From assembly GCA_964017185.1 (NCBI GenBank), contig OZ024875.1, forward strand, positions 65,343,043-65,407,042: 64,000 nt of DNA, read 5' to 3'. The position numbers and the translations under genes were made by a program. Source of the DNA: Rugalucina vietnamica (lineage: Eukaryota > Mollusca > Bivalvia > Lucinida > Lucinidae). The notes beneath the pieces are model-generated. The model had not been told where the DNA came from and ran no database searches. It saw nothing but the letters and a program-made list of their open reading frames with translations. Below are positions 48,401 to 54,135 of the stretch, in pieces. The stretch's first letter is position 1. Each line of letters begins with the position of its first letter.

Positions 48401-50723
48401 ATATGAGTTTGCGATATGCTGTGAGTTAGTTACGTACTAGATTAAATTTTAGTAAAGACCGCCTATCACACGTCTGTCGCATCGACTTGAAGCGAAAGAA
48501 CAAATTACACTTCCATTCGAATACTATAAGTGTAAATTACCAATGGTCATTGACCTTCAAATATTGTAAAGTAAGTTTCATCGCTAACTTCTCTTACATC
48601 TTTTAATGCCTCGTTTCCACGGGTATTTTTTTTTCTTTTACAAAGTAGGTTTGTCGCCGAAAAATATGCTCGTGTAAATTCAATTCTGTGGCGAAGCTTC
48701 TTTGTCAAATATCTGTGACAAAGGTGAGCGAGCTAAGAATTATAAGTAATCTTTGCTGTGTGTGGACGCAAACTCATTGCCAAAGTTTCTGTAAAAATAA
48801 TCTCTGTCAAGAAAAAATTGTTCGTCGAAACCAGGTTTAAAAGTATGACATTTTTTTCTTATCGCATATATTCGATTCATGGATGCAGCGCTGTCAACTA
48901 CATGTTTGTCAGGAGATAGTGGAAATACTGTAATTTCAATTGCCACGTTGAACTCACCAGGCGTTTGCAAATTCCACCTTTCTTGAAAATTATTTAATTT
49001 CTTGAACATGTTCTAGGTGGTTGCAGTCCTTCTGCATTACTTCCTGTTGACAACACTCATGTGGATGCTTGTTGAGGCGGTCAACATGTACCAGGCGCTT
49101 ATCAAAGTCTTCACGAAGTACTCCGGATACTTCATGCTGAAGAGATGTGTAGCAGCCTGGGGTAAGAAATGGTTTAATAACTTCTTAACAATAGCAAGGC
49201 AGGAGACATACCTTTGACCTAGATTGTCCTTTCCACAGTGTTTCTGGGTATGCCTTCCTGAAAATCTCCACCAGTACATGAACTTAAAAGAATCTGACGG
49301 TAATGAGAAAGCAAAAGTTAACAATCGTCGATAGTGTAGATCGTTCTTAATTTTCACATACCAGTTTTAAATCTTGATATGTTTGTTTGGTTACTACAGG
49401 TATTCCAGCGGTTATAGTAACAATCATACTGGCTATAGATGATGACAACTACAAGACGTCTACTGAATTGTAAGTCTCATTTTGCACTATAGCTCTCTTA
49501 CATCAAACTACTATTTACGAATTTTGTTATCAAGTTTTTATGTTATATGGCCCACTTTCTGACTTTGAATGTTTTCACCGCTACCAAAAGGATCTCGACA
49601 CTATATTTTTCTTTTTAAATAGAAATGCATTCAATCAGGATATGGACATGTAAAACCATTCACAAACCTATTACACAAATTCCCATCAGTAATTGGTTCA
49701 TTTCGTACAAAAACGCATGCAATTACTAATATAACTTCTGGGCGTATGTTATTTTTCAGATGCTTCCTCTCCCATGGCAACCCTCTGGCTTTCTACATCG
49801 GGCTTATGGGACCAGCCTGTCTCATCTTGCTGATCAACACGATAGTCTTTGTGCTTGTATCACGTGTCATCCTTCGTCCGAGGTTCCATGGAAATGTCAG
49901 CCCGTCCGACCACTTGAATCCGGCTCAGATCAGAGGCGCATTTACCGTGATGACCTTGCTGGGAATCACATGGGTGTTTGGTCCGCTTGCTATAAATGAA
50001 GCGAAACTCGTTATAAATTATTTATTTACGATATTGAATTCCCTGCAAGGATTTCTTATATTCATATTTCGGTGCTGTTTCAATCCAGAAGTGAGGATGG
50101 CGTGGATTTTGTTGATAAAAACAGGAAAGTTCAAGAGGAGGAAAGGTCCAATAAAAGCCTTCATCTCCGATACGAATTCCTCTAAAACTGAGAGCAGAGG
50201 AAATGGGAGTGTTGCTGAAACGTTGAAATCCAACGTATTCAATAGTAACAGTACGGGGAGCCAGCCAAATGGCGTTAGTAATGGCGTAAACAAAGGTGTC
50301 TCCAATGGGGTGAATGGAGAGAGCCATGATAAAACAACAGAAGGCGATATGCGCAACGGACAGTCCCCTGCATCCAAAGACTTGCAGGCATATTTCGAAG
50401 ACCTGAACAAATATAAGGGTAAAAGTCAGTATCAAAATGGCCGAAACAGTGACCAGTTACTGAATGGTTTCGGTGCAAATGACAAAATCACTAACGGGAA
50501 TTTAAGAATCCATAGCGCCCCTGACGTGCGTAATGGTTCACCCTATAGAAACAGTGACACATTTAAAAATGGAACGCGTGTCGATCAAATGTACCAGCCC
50601 AATGGAAGTCCGTACCGTACCGACGAACCTATCGGCGTGACAACAATATATACCGGGAAACGGAACGGCACACGGCGATTGACACGGTACGATATTGACA
50701 GCGACGAATTCACAAAATTATGA
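14870..50723 (+). CDS. Adhesion G-protein-coupled receptor, cadherin-FN3-EGF-HRM-GAIN-7TM (17 coding exons)
   Basis: Joined exons: 14870-14939, 17181-17813, 19754-20035, 25489-26955, 29603-29728, 29948-30162, 30477-30617, 42495-42589, 42939-43101, 43518-43742, 44420-44459, 44715-44812, 45596-45720, 47942-48068, 49017-49161, 49400-49469, 49760-50723. The sum, 4986 nt, is divisible by three and every junction keeps phase. The 1661-residue product has a signal peptide (1-24), two cadherin-like repeats (25-235), FN3 (236-328), 13 EGF-like repeats (about 333-860), HRM (861-930), GAIN with GPS cleavage at L1178/T1179, seven helices (1200-1444) and a 213-residue tail ending TKL. It is an adhesion-class receptor at the plasma membrane, probably cell-cell or cell-matrix sensing, with signalling through the exposed TSFAVVL tethered peptide. 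It is not CELSR/Flamingo: only two cadherin repeats and no laminin-G domain. Ligand and G protein cannot be told. The exon 6/7 junction is the least certain, and extra exons in the long introns are possible. Confidence 0.85.
14970..15835 (+). mobile_element. Penelope-like element 3' part, copy 2, in receptor intron 1
   Basis: Starts 31 bp after exon 1. It retains the last ~50 codons of the RT frame (near ttttatggtgacttggttta), now with frame damage, then the full 3' tail ending in the cccacctcgg / gattgcgcctttccccgatc block. 5'-truncated relative of 56653-58772. Confidence 0.8.
16018..16215 (+). mobile_element. M1 MITE copy c
   Basis: Has the ggcgcagatcagcttcgcgg hairpin and the right end gaggcggctca; the left terminal repeat is eroded. 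Confidence 0.75.
16484..16721 (+). mobile_element. M1 MITE copy d (full length)
   Basis: Left tgagccgcgacgcgagaaaa, right ttttctcatgacgcgcctca, with the internal ggcgctgatcagctgtgcag hairpin. Confidence 0.85.
16722..17180. other. End of receptor intron 1; possible alternative start
   Basis: An ATG at 17114 is in frame with exon 2 and reads through the acceptor tract as a basic then hydrophobic leader (KGLILVFSLFSSG), which looks like a second signal peptide. See the findings list. Confidence 0.4.
17181..17813 (+). CDS. Receptor exon 2: two cadherin-like repeats
   Basis: Residues 25-235. The first repeat (about 30-125) is degenerate, with KAYDVETDQPLS near its start, and ends at NVTEKNIFSPSFEKENYEF, which resembles the inter-repeat linker. 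The second (about 140-235) has VKAIDLDKQ, LLTGDIELIDDL and TAIDGGSP, matching the cadherin AxDxD, xTGxI and AxDGG signatures. Several calcium-binding acids are missing in the first, so calcium rigidity may be partial. Acceptor ttttcttcag, donor CCAC|GTGAGT. The exon is symmetric, phase 1-1. Confidence 0.8.
17814..18401. other. Receptor intron 2, first part
   Basis: AT-rich intron with no recognised element. Confidence 0.5.
18402..18660 (+). mobile_element. M2 MITE copy c
   Basis: Contains cattacgaaaac at the left, the palindrome gaatcgcctcgccgaggcgg inside catacattgtgggtacacg arms, and ctatataaaagtgggt at the right. Confidence 0.8.
18661..19753. other. Receptor intron 2, second part
   Basis: AT-rich intron with no gene or clear repeat. 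Confidence 0.5.
19754..20035 (+). CDS. Receptor exon 3: fibronectin type III domain
   Basis: Residues 235-329. PDIFCVAVDENVARICWKDP gives the first strand and the conserved Trp; YELLFQL the C strand; LNRNYTFTVRVFNGLEWSP the L/Y-x-V-x-N-x-G-WS pattern typical of FN3. Acceptor ttacgctag, donor AAAG|GTAAGA. The exon is a single symmetric (1-1) 282-nt module, so it could be skipped without a frame change. Confidence 0.8.
20416..20652 (+). mobile_element. M1 MITE copy e (full length)
   Basis: Left tgagccgcgacgcgagaaaa, right ttttctcacgatgcggctca, flanked on both sides by tata. Hairpin ggcgctgatcagcttcgcgg is intact. Confidence 0.85.
20697..21898 (+). mobile_element. Tandem-core element P2
   Basis: Left part aactttgaaaaagttggaag, then a (TCTG)n tract at 20740-20763, then about three units of about 315 bp marked by cttttgaacggtgaatg-like text at 20804, 21120 and 21435. 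The right end has gttgggggcat, the hairpin gtgttttacaaacac and CTAG at 21894. It shares its family with P4. Confidence 0.75.
21899..22304. other. Receptor intron 3 spacer
   Basis: AT-rich; repeated fragments of taggattta and gataaa..cagtaa but no defined element. Confidence 0.4.
22305..22560 (+). mobile_element. R4 SINE-like copy C
   Basis: Forward copy: cttgtacctatacccgaagc, gattactggttaacc, gatgtcctgacatcacc, ataaaatggcgtcaacgtcc. A 140-codon frame across it (22307-22729) is a by-product of the repeat. Confidence 0.6.
23155..23400. repeat. ~240-bp dispersed repeat, copy 1
   Basis: Shares ggttaagatt, tatatttggtcccattt, gtatcgactaccctgttgaa, tctatagggtcactga and ctcttaaaggatctcag with 24597-24840, and more weakly with 28641-28740. 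Confidence 0.7.
23805..24011 (+). mobile_element. M1 MITE copy f (internally deleted)
   Basis: Both terminal repeats are present (tgagctgcgacgcaag and ttttctcatgacgcggctca), but the left arm of the GATCAGC hairpin is missing; a ctat repeat sits at 23828-23840. Confidence 0.75.
24597..24840. repeat. ~240-bp dispersed repeat, copy 2
   Basis: Direct-orientation partner of 23155-23400, about 80-85 per cent alike by eye. Confidence 0.7.
25018..25085. repeat. Degenerate (ATACR)n microsatellite
   Basis: atacgatacg grading into acaatacaatac pentamers in receptor intron 3. Confidence 0.85.
25489..26955 (+). CDS. Receptor exon 4: EGF-like repeats 1-12 in one exon
   Basis: Residues 329-818. Six-cysteine EGF units follow one another without an intron: CxxxPCxNxGxC...CxC....G..C, separated by two-residue linkers (YN, RD, VD, ID). 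Three units (6, 9, 12) have C-x4-(S/T)-C between cysteines 2 and 3 (CKNNGTC, CHNNATC, CQNGATC), the O-fucose consensus. Unit 10 has the Asx-hydroxylation pattern (CTNMSRDFVCAC). None starts with a DxDEC calcium motif. Unit 12 carries a roughly 25-residue insertion. Acceptor ttaccaag, donor TCCG|GTAAGT, phase 1-1. Confidence 0.9.
27392..27435. repeat. Poly(A) tract of about 44 bases
   Basis: Homopolymer in receptor intron 4. No retroelement body is recognised directly upstream. Confidence 0.9.
27558..28641 (+). mobile_element. Tandem-core element P3
   Basis: Left end is the hairpin gtcccccgcct ... agcggagggac, then a (CCGT)n tract at 27615-27667. Four units of about 190-200 bp (gcaactcctcctacag at 27696, 27896, ~28084, 28280) and shorter partial units follow. 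Right end has aaggcgggggac, the hairpin aaattctctgaattt and CTTGTT. Confidence 0.75.
28642..29602. other. Receptor intron 4, last part
   Basis: AT-rich, no gene. About 28641-28740 weakly matches the 240-bp dispersed repeat. Confidence 0.45.
29603..29728 (+). CDS. Receptor exon 5: end of EGF 12 and EGF 13
   Basis: Residues 818-860. THCEK completes unit 12; CVNQPCGSGQC...CDCPDGSRRKNC is unit 13. Acceptor ttcttgcag, donor AGCT|GTAAGA, phase 1-1. Confidence 0.85.
29948..30162 (+). CDS. Receptor exon 6: hormone-receptor (HRM) domain
   Basis: Residues 860-931. FCEEEDGFYDRTG, YDWPATKSGVTASILC, VRECTATPDGRAYWKPPD and SQC fit the HRM cysteine/tryptophan pattern found next to GAIN in adhesion receptors. 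Acceptor ttttcag is clear. The donor chosen (GAG|GTTCGG) is weak; the stronger-looking GTAAAG 8 bp earlier would remove the last HRM cysteine, so it is disfavoured. Confidence 0.75.
30477..30617 (+). CDS. Receptor exon 7: start of GAIN domain
   Basis: Residues 932-978, MKADDVSKSLKDLDSW ... ITTTLEDLFFFSFTDLE, an amphipathic helical stretch as in GAIN subdomain A. Acceptor ttgtatgtag, donor GAG|GTAAGC, phase 0-0 with the chosen exon 6 end. Acceptors at 30483 or 30486 would also keep the frame only with the other donor. Confidence 0.7.
30618..31735. other. Receptor intron 7, first part
   Basis: First kilobase of a 11.9-kb intron. A degraded Penelope-like terminal block precedes exon 7 at 30225-30305 (gcttggtttttggagtaggg ... 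cttttcctgatcattgcc). No gene seen. Confidence 0.45.
31736..32352. mobile_element. Fold-back element with ~220-bp inverted arms
   Basis: The left arm (31736-31965) contains gattctactgtctgaacacc, ctttcagaaactgcatttt and agtgccacaaaaa. The right arm (32120-32352) holds their complements in reverse order: tttttgtggcact, aaaatgcagtttctgaaag, ggtgttcagacagtag. The roughly 150-bp centre has no coding frame. Confidence 0.8.
34455..34735 (-). mobile_element. R4 SINE-like copy D
   Basis: Reverse copy inside the 2.57-kb transposon: cgtcccagtcaacagataag, tcgggacgttgcctctattt, gatgtcatgacatcctac, gttaaccagtaatcagatgg. Confidence 0.65.
34870..34965 (-). mobile_element. Possible tRNA-derived SINE head
   Basis: Read on the minus strand, gtcgtgtgatctagtgggtag resembles an A box and tggtctcgaaccccg a B box, with tRNA-like spacing. 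Ends are not defined. Confidence 0.35.
35155..35370. repeat. Degenerate caatgttgattca repeat
   Basis: About eight imperfect direct and inverted copies of the 13-mer and of gttgaaacaat, within the 2.57-kb transposon. Confidence 0.7.
37309..37689. other. Receptor intron 7 spacer
   Basis: AT-rich; nothing recognised. Confidence 0.5.
37780..41118 (+). mobile_element. Tandem-core element P5 (split by P6)
   Basis: Left hairpin agctcacctgagcc ... ggctcacaaggtgagc and CCGTCGT tract at 37829-37876, as in P1. Body units carry ggtcacatgaccaagatggc, gatgaccttgacc and caccccggggcaatatacat, each seen two or three times. Right end caggtgagc, hairpin aggaccattggtcct, CTGG. Shares its ends with P1 but a different core. 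Confidence 0.75.
38421..40241 (-). mobile_element. Tandem-core element P6, nested in P5
   Basis: Begins aactagaaattgg, followed by tataccccccgcaaaa, and ends ttttgcggggggtata, a 16-bp inverted repeat. The core is about seven units of 190-192 bp (ggagttgatttcac near 38775, 38966, 39157, 39348, 39540, 39732, 39922). A gacggaatcacgg-type octamer tract lies at 40133-40190. By analogy its CTAG end is on the left, so it lies in reverse. Confidence 0.8.
41306..42494. other. Receptor intron 7, last part
   Basis: No gene or clear repeat; ends in the acceptor ctgtttcag. Confidence 0.5.
42495..42589 (+). CDS. Receptor exon 8: GAIN domain
   Basis: Residues 979-1010, IAKTLTAVVGNLLDANETV, typical helical GAIN-A text. 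Acceptor ctgtttcag, donor ACAG|GTAAAA, ends in phase 2. Confidence 0.75.
42939..43101 (+). CDS. Receptor exon 9: GAIN domain
   Basis: Residues 1010-1064, LLWLLEEYASSVKTDKPVS then IETENINLQVINV, the GAIN A-to-B transition. Acceptor gttcttcag, donor ACG|GTTAGT, phase 2-0. Confidence 0.8.
43518..43742 (+). CDS. Receptor exon 10: GAIN-B beta domain
   Basis: Residues 1065-1139: ISMKLPPEVL, VQLYTFRSSSFFIP, QWVVTAVVQGRHVSNLSTPV, EIVIKNIE. This matches the GAIN-B pattern in which an L-x-x-P-V strand precedes the GPS. Acceptor ttcttacag, donor GAG|GTAAGC, phase 0-0. Confidence 0.85.
43965..44318 (+). mobile_element. R4 fragment (copy E) and Penelope-like tail copy 4
   Basis: 43965-44040 carries gacatgatcattgctgttta and an AAAC tail (R4). 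44078-44318 carries gcgatacttctg, ttgtgctgtttgagcc, ggtttctggagtgggaac and ttttcctgatcattgcc (Penelope-like tail). Both lie in receptor intron 10. Confidence 0.6.
44420..44459 (+). CDS. Receptor exon 11: first half of GPS motif
   Basis: A 40-nt exon, residues 1140-1153, with CVYWNVY, the canonical C-x-x-W-N opening of the GPCR proteolysis site. Acceptor attttgtag, donor TACA|GTGAGT. Confidence 0.8.
44583..44700 (+). mobile_element. M2 MITE fragment (copy e)
   Basis: ccacaatctatgttttgagc and gctgaaaactttcat, right half of M2 only, in receptor intron 11. Confidence 0.5.
44715..44812 (+). CDS. Receptor exon 12: GPS cleavage site and tethered peptide
   Basis: Residues 1153-1185, NTWSSEGVKTE ... 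KCLSYHLTSFAVVL. Autoproteolysis is expected between L1178 and T1179 (HL/T). Family members usually have GC after WS and C-x-C before HLT; here they are V1161 and C1173-L-S1175, so two of the four conserved cysteines are replaced. Acceptor catcttcag, donor TTG|GTATGT. Confidence 0.85.
44828..45075 (+). mobile_element. M1 MITE copy g
   Basis: Starts 15 bp after the exon 12 donor. Carries aaaccaacaatgtgg twice, the gcgctgatcagcttcgcag hairpin and the right end ttttctcatgacgcggctta. Confidence 0.75.
45277..45500. mobile_element. 224-bp MITE with CAGGGGCCAGTTG terminal repeats
   Basis: Left caggggccagttgttca, right tgagcaactggcccctg. Flanks gtttgtac and attgtaaa could be a decayed 8-bp duplication, which together with CAGGGGC ends suggests a hAT-like MITE. 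Central hairpin near atcctttgcaatgcaaag. Confidence 0.7.
45507..45590 (+). mobile_element. Penelope-like terminal block abutting the TM1 exon
   Basis: ccacctcgattttggagtgg and ttctttctgattacac match the end of the Penelope-like tail (58688-58750). The block runs straight into the pyrimidine tract and acceptor at 45595. Confidence 0.6.
45596..45720 (+). CDS. Receptor exon 13: transmembrane helix 1
   Basis: Residues 1186-1227. Helix 1 is VLTFIAYIGSGISMVGLLLT (from 1200), with the family GS-x-x-S pattern. Acceptor ttattttcag, donor TCAG|GTGAGT, phase 0-2. Confidence 0.9.
46187..46273. repeat. 15-bp perfect inverted repeat
   Basis: aaggcaaacgctcta at 46187-46201 and its complement at 46259-46273 in intron 13; probably a small MITE core. 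Confidence 0.55.
46274..47941. other. Receptor intron 13, remainder
   Basis: 1.7 kb without recognised elements. A 160-codon minus-strand frame at 46349-46831 has no known motif and no splice or repeat support; not called as a gene. Confidence 0.4.
47942..48068 (+). CDS. Receptor exon 14: transmembrane helix 2
   Basis: Residues 1227-1269: ILLNLCTSMLFMNAAFILG is helix 2. C1268 is the expected partner of C1342 in the extracellular-loop disulfide. Acceptor ctgctttcag, donor AAG|GTAGGA, ending phase 0. Confidence 0.9.
48085..48312 (+). mobile_element. M1 MITE copy h, 16 bp after a splice donor
   Basis: gcgtgagaaaaccaac at the left, hairpin ggcgctgatcagctgtgcag, right end ttttctcatgcagtggctca. 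A reverse Penelope-like terminal block follows at 48318-48383. Confidence 0.75.
48384..49016. other. Receptor intron 14, remainder
   Basis: No gene or named repeat. Ends in the acceptor atgttctag. Confidence 0.5.
49017..49161 (+). CDS. Receptor exon 15: transmembrane helix 3
   Basis: Residues 1270-1318. LLHYFLLTTLMWMLVEAVNM is the signature helix 3 of adhesion-class receptors, followed by YQALIKVF. RCVAAWG begins helix 4. Donor TGGG|GTAAGA, phase 0-1. Confidence 0.95.
49400..49469 (+). CDS. Receptor exon 16: transmembrane helix 4
   Basis: Residues 1318-1341: GIPAVIVTIILAIDDDNYK, completing helix 4 and part of extracellular loop 2. Acceptor ttactacag, donor AATT|GTAAGT, phase 1-2. Confidence 0.85.
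49760..50723 (+). CDS. Receptor exon 17: helices 5-7 and cytoplasmic tail
   Basis: Residues 1341-1661 and stop TGA at 50721. C1342 is the loop-2 cysteine. Helix 5 is about 1351-1374 (GLMGPACLILLINTIVFVLV), helix 6 about 1401-1419 (AFTVMTLLGITWVFGPLAI), helix 7 about 1424-1444 (LVINYLFTILNSLQGFLIF). The 213-residue tail holds 13 Asn-Gly dipeptides, an NGVSNGVNKGVSNGVNG run, two NGSPYR motifs and the C-terminus TKL, a class I PDZ-binding pattern. Confidence 0.95.
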
Positions 50724-51518
50724 TCCATGAATCACGAAAAGAAAAAAGATCGCATTAGAGAGATCATCAAACGTGTGCTTAGAGTCGTCAATCGCATCAA
50801 TTGTGAGTCAATTTGCCAACAGGTCTCTTGATATAATTGGGAGATAGTGGAAATTCGAAGAGAACCGCGTGGATCATCCTCTCACTTTTCAAGACCAAGT
50901 GATGCAATTTTGAGTATTGATTGTCAAGTATTTGCTTTAAACGAGTTTAACTGTGATATAAAGAAGCAATGTTGTACAGATAAAATAGATGAGTTTCAAA
51001 AGTCCCTGGATGTATATTCTGTTTTGCTTAAGAAAGAATTATTTTGGTAAGCAATGAAAGTAAGAAAATGATGCATATATGAGTTGCATAAAACGTATAA
51101 GAATGCATAACTACAACAGATTAATCCACATATATACAAGCTGCACCTGTTGTGTGACTATATATGCTTAACAAACGGGTAAGAGACAACTGAGGCTTCT
51201 AGATTAATCATGTGAAAACAAGAGTATAGGGCTTGGTCATTTATTGAAGATACCATAACGGTATATAATTGAATCTTGAAGAAAAATGTTCTAACTTTGT
51301 GATTTTTCATCACCAATATTGACCAAATTGTGAATGTAAAGATACTGAAACAGTATCACTGATTCAAATATAAGCAAGTGTGTTTAATACAGCTAGGTTA
51401 TTATTCTATGACATCTTCTTCTGTATTATGGACCTCATTTTGTTTATCAACATGGAGATGACATGTCTTAACGAAAAATAGAATAACATTACCAACAATA
51501 CCAGTGACTTTATATAAT
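50724..51518. other. Receptor 3' flank, probably 3' UTR
   Basis: AT-rich with no gene. No clear AATAAA signal was found in the first few hundred bases. Confidence 0.4.
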
Positions 51519-51739
51519 TGAGCCGTCTCTTGTGGTTTCCGAACAGGTCCGACACAAACCGGCCTGTAAGAACACAGAAGAAGGCTAGAAGTTTGAAATG
51601 TTGGATTTAGAAAGAAGAGGAATTGTACTATCCGTGAAGCGAAACCAAAGGCGCTGATCAGCTTCGCAGTTACTGCGAAGCTGATTTGCGCCTTTGGTTT
51701 CGCATATGCAGATTGTTTGTTTTCCCATGAGGTGGCTTA
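51519..51739 (+). mobile_element. M1 MITE copy i
   Basis: tgagccgtctcttgtgg at the left, hairpin ggcgctgatcagcttcgcag, right end catgaggtggctta. Flanked by tataat on both sides, a possible target duplication. Confidence 0.8.
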
Positions 51740-51876
51740 TATAATGGTCAACCTAAGTTCATATTTTGTGAATGATTTTACTGAGTATCATTGTTGTTTA
51801 CTTAATGCTGAACTATAAAACATGTATGTGATAAATTGTGACGGCATATGTTAATGAATATGGCTATTTCATAGTT

Positions 51877-52092
51877 TGAGCCGCCGCGTTGGAAAATCTG
51901 CATAGGCAAAAAGAAGGGCGCAGATCAGCTTCGCAGTAAATGCGAAGCTGATCAGCGCCTTTGTTTTCGCTACACGGTTAGTACAATTCCTGTACTTTCT
52001 AAATCCAAAATTTCCTATCCATCTTCCATGACTGTACAGGCCGGTTTGTGTCGGACCTGGTCGGATCCCAAAGTGTTAGTTTTCTCACGCAC
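51877..52092 (-). mobile_element. M1 MITE copy j (reverse)
   Basis: Contains gcgcagatcagcttcgcag, then ggccggtttgtgtcggacct, the reverse of the usual internal order. Confidence 0.8.
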
Positions 52093-52270
52093 ATACTAAT
52101 TTGTAAAGGCAACCGCCACCTATACTGTTAACGTCTATGACAATTATAGTAACTTCAAAAAACATTTTCTGTACCGTAGATTATCGCGATTACGCGGAAT
52201 CGTGAATGCCGGCATGCTTGTAGACGGCAACAACACACAGGATTCAAAAACAATTTATTAAAGAAAAATA

Positions 52271-52506
52271 TGAGCTGCCACGTGGGAAAACCAACAATCT
52301 GCCTAGGCGAAAACAAAGGCGCAGATCAGCTTCGCAGAAACTGCGAAGCTGATCAGCGTCTTTGTTTTCGCTACATGGATCGTACAATTCCTCTACATTC
52401 TAAATCCAAAATTTCCAGCCTCTAACCATCTTCTGTGACTGTACAGCCTGGTTTGTGTCGGACCTGTTCGGAACCCAATTTGTTGGTTTTCTCACGCACA
52501 GGCTCA
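52271..52506 (-). mobile_element. M1 MITE copy k (reverse)
   Basis: Left tgagctgccacgtgggaaaa, hairpin ggcgcagatcagcttcgcag, right ttttctcacgcacaggctca, flanked by ata. Confidence 0.8.
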
Positions 52507-53089
52507 TATATATAAAGAATCTAAAACGACTGGTACAGTACTTTTGGACTCATTTTCGACATACATAAAAAGGTTAACGTTTGACGCCAGAAAATTGCGC
52601 TCACCAGAATTCCATTTGACTTGCTGTGAATTGTCGTAAATTTGCAAAACGTGTCGTTTCCATGAGGCTCATGGTGAATAGATAACCAAGTGACTTTCTA
52701 CAATAACATAATTAAAAGGAAAACATACAGTTTTTCAATGCTTTCGAGTAGAATCAGTCTCGGTACCGAAACGGTGCAGGCAACCAATACGATTGATAAG
52801 AATTGGTAAAATGAATCGAAATTTGAAGTATACGATATGATTTATATGGTATTATTTGTGAACATGTATAATTGACAATTAAATTTATTTATTAATTTTG
52901 CGTATGATGAATTGATTTCTATGTGCGTAATAAATATTTTCAGAATATGTATCAATGCTTTTCTTTGTTTCCAAAACCATCGAATAGATCAAATAGCCAC
53001 CTTTGACCAACCACTGCAATTACCATCAGGAAAACCTGTCCGTGAAATGTATACCACTTTTATATTGTAAAAATTTACAGGGTTTTACC
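52507..53089. other. No gene seen
   Basis: AT-rich intergenic spacer. Confidence 0.5.
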
Positions 53090-53275
53090 TATTTTTCTTA
53101 TTTTTGATCCAAAATATAGATTGTGGGTACTCGTTAAAACGGGACTAACGTGTACCTAGAATCAATGTTTGAAGCAAAAATATGAAAGAGGTCAAAATTT
53201 TCTAATGAAATTATCCTTTTTTACAGCTGAAAATTTTTTTGAGTATAGCATGGCATTGGGCAAGTTTTCGTAATT
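53090..53275 (-). mobile_element. M2 MITE copy f (reverse)
   Basis: atatagattgtgggtactcg and gtgtacctagaatcaatg flank a shortened core; ends gcattgggcaagttttcgta. Confidence 0.75.
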
Positions 53276-53277
53276 AA

Positions 53278-54075
53278 GGATTGAAATTCAAATTTTAGCT
53301 TTCACTGGATGATGAAAAACTTAAGGCTGTTTTAATGTCTGTGAAGCCCAAAGTGCTTCTCTGAGACATTTTAAAAAAATTTTCCTCATCCAGTGAAAGC
53401 TAAATCTGAATTTCAATACTTATATTTACATTTTATACAATCAAGTATCAAATTTTTGATTGCACATATCGCTCATTTTCATGTAATTTGACATTAAATC
53501 CGACATAACCTAATTTTGGTACAGCAAACACGTCAAATTTTCGCGCTCAACGTCATGACATATGCGACCGACGTCACACCAACAAGAGTAAAAAACAAAC
53601 AACGTCTCTGGTTTGTTTTTGACGTCGCCCTCCCTTAGGCGTGGCCTGTAGATCACGTGACTTAATGTTTTTCATATAAGGATTGAAATTCAGATTTTAG
53701 CTTTCACTGGATGATGAACAACAGGCTGTTTTAATGTCTGTGAAGCCCGAAGGGCTTCTCGGAGACATTAAAACAACTCATGGTTTTCATCATTCAGTGA
53801 AAGCTAAAATCTGAATTTCAATACTTATATTTACATTTTATATTATCAATCAAGTTTCAGATTTTAACTGCACATATCATCCCTCATTGTCATGTTATTT
53901 GACAATAATGACGTGATTTTGGAACAGCCGAAACGTCAAATTATCGCGCTTAACGTCATGACGATACGCGACCGACGTCACGCCAACAAGAATAAACAAA
54001 TAACGTCCCTGGTTGGTTTTGACGTCGCCCCGCCCATAGGCGTGGCCTCTAGATCACGTGTCTTAATGTTTTAAT
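53278..54075. repeat. 402-bp tandem duplication, each unit with a long hairpin
   Basis: Unit 1 starts at 53278, unit 2 at 53680. Each opens with gattgaaattcagattttag and a roughly 150-bp inverted repeat whose other arm ends ctaaaatctgaatttcaata. Each then has a segment rich in gacgtca: cgaccgacgtcac, ttgacgtcgccc, and atcacgtg. The central loop contains gaagcccgaagggcttctc. Confidence 0.85.
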
Positions 54076-54135
54076 TGGGAAATAAAGAACATCAAGAAAG
54101 ATACTTCTTTCTTATCTAGGACGATTGCAATATAA

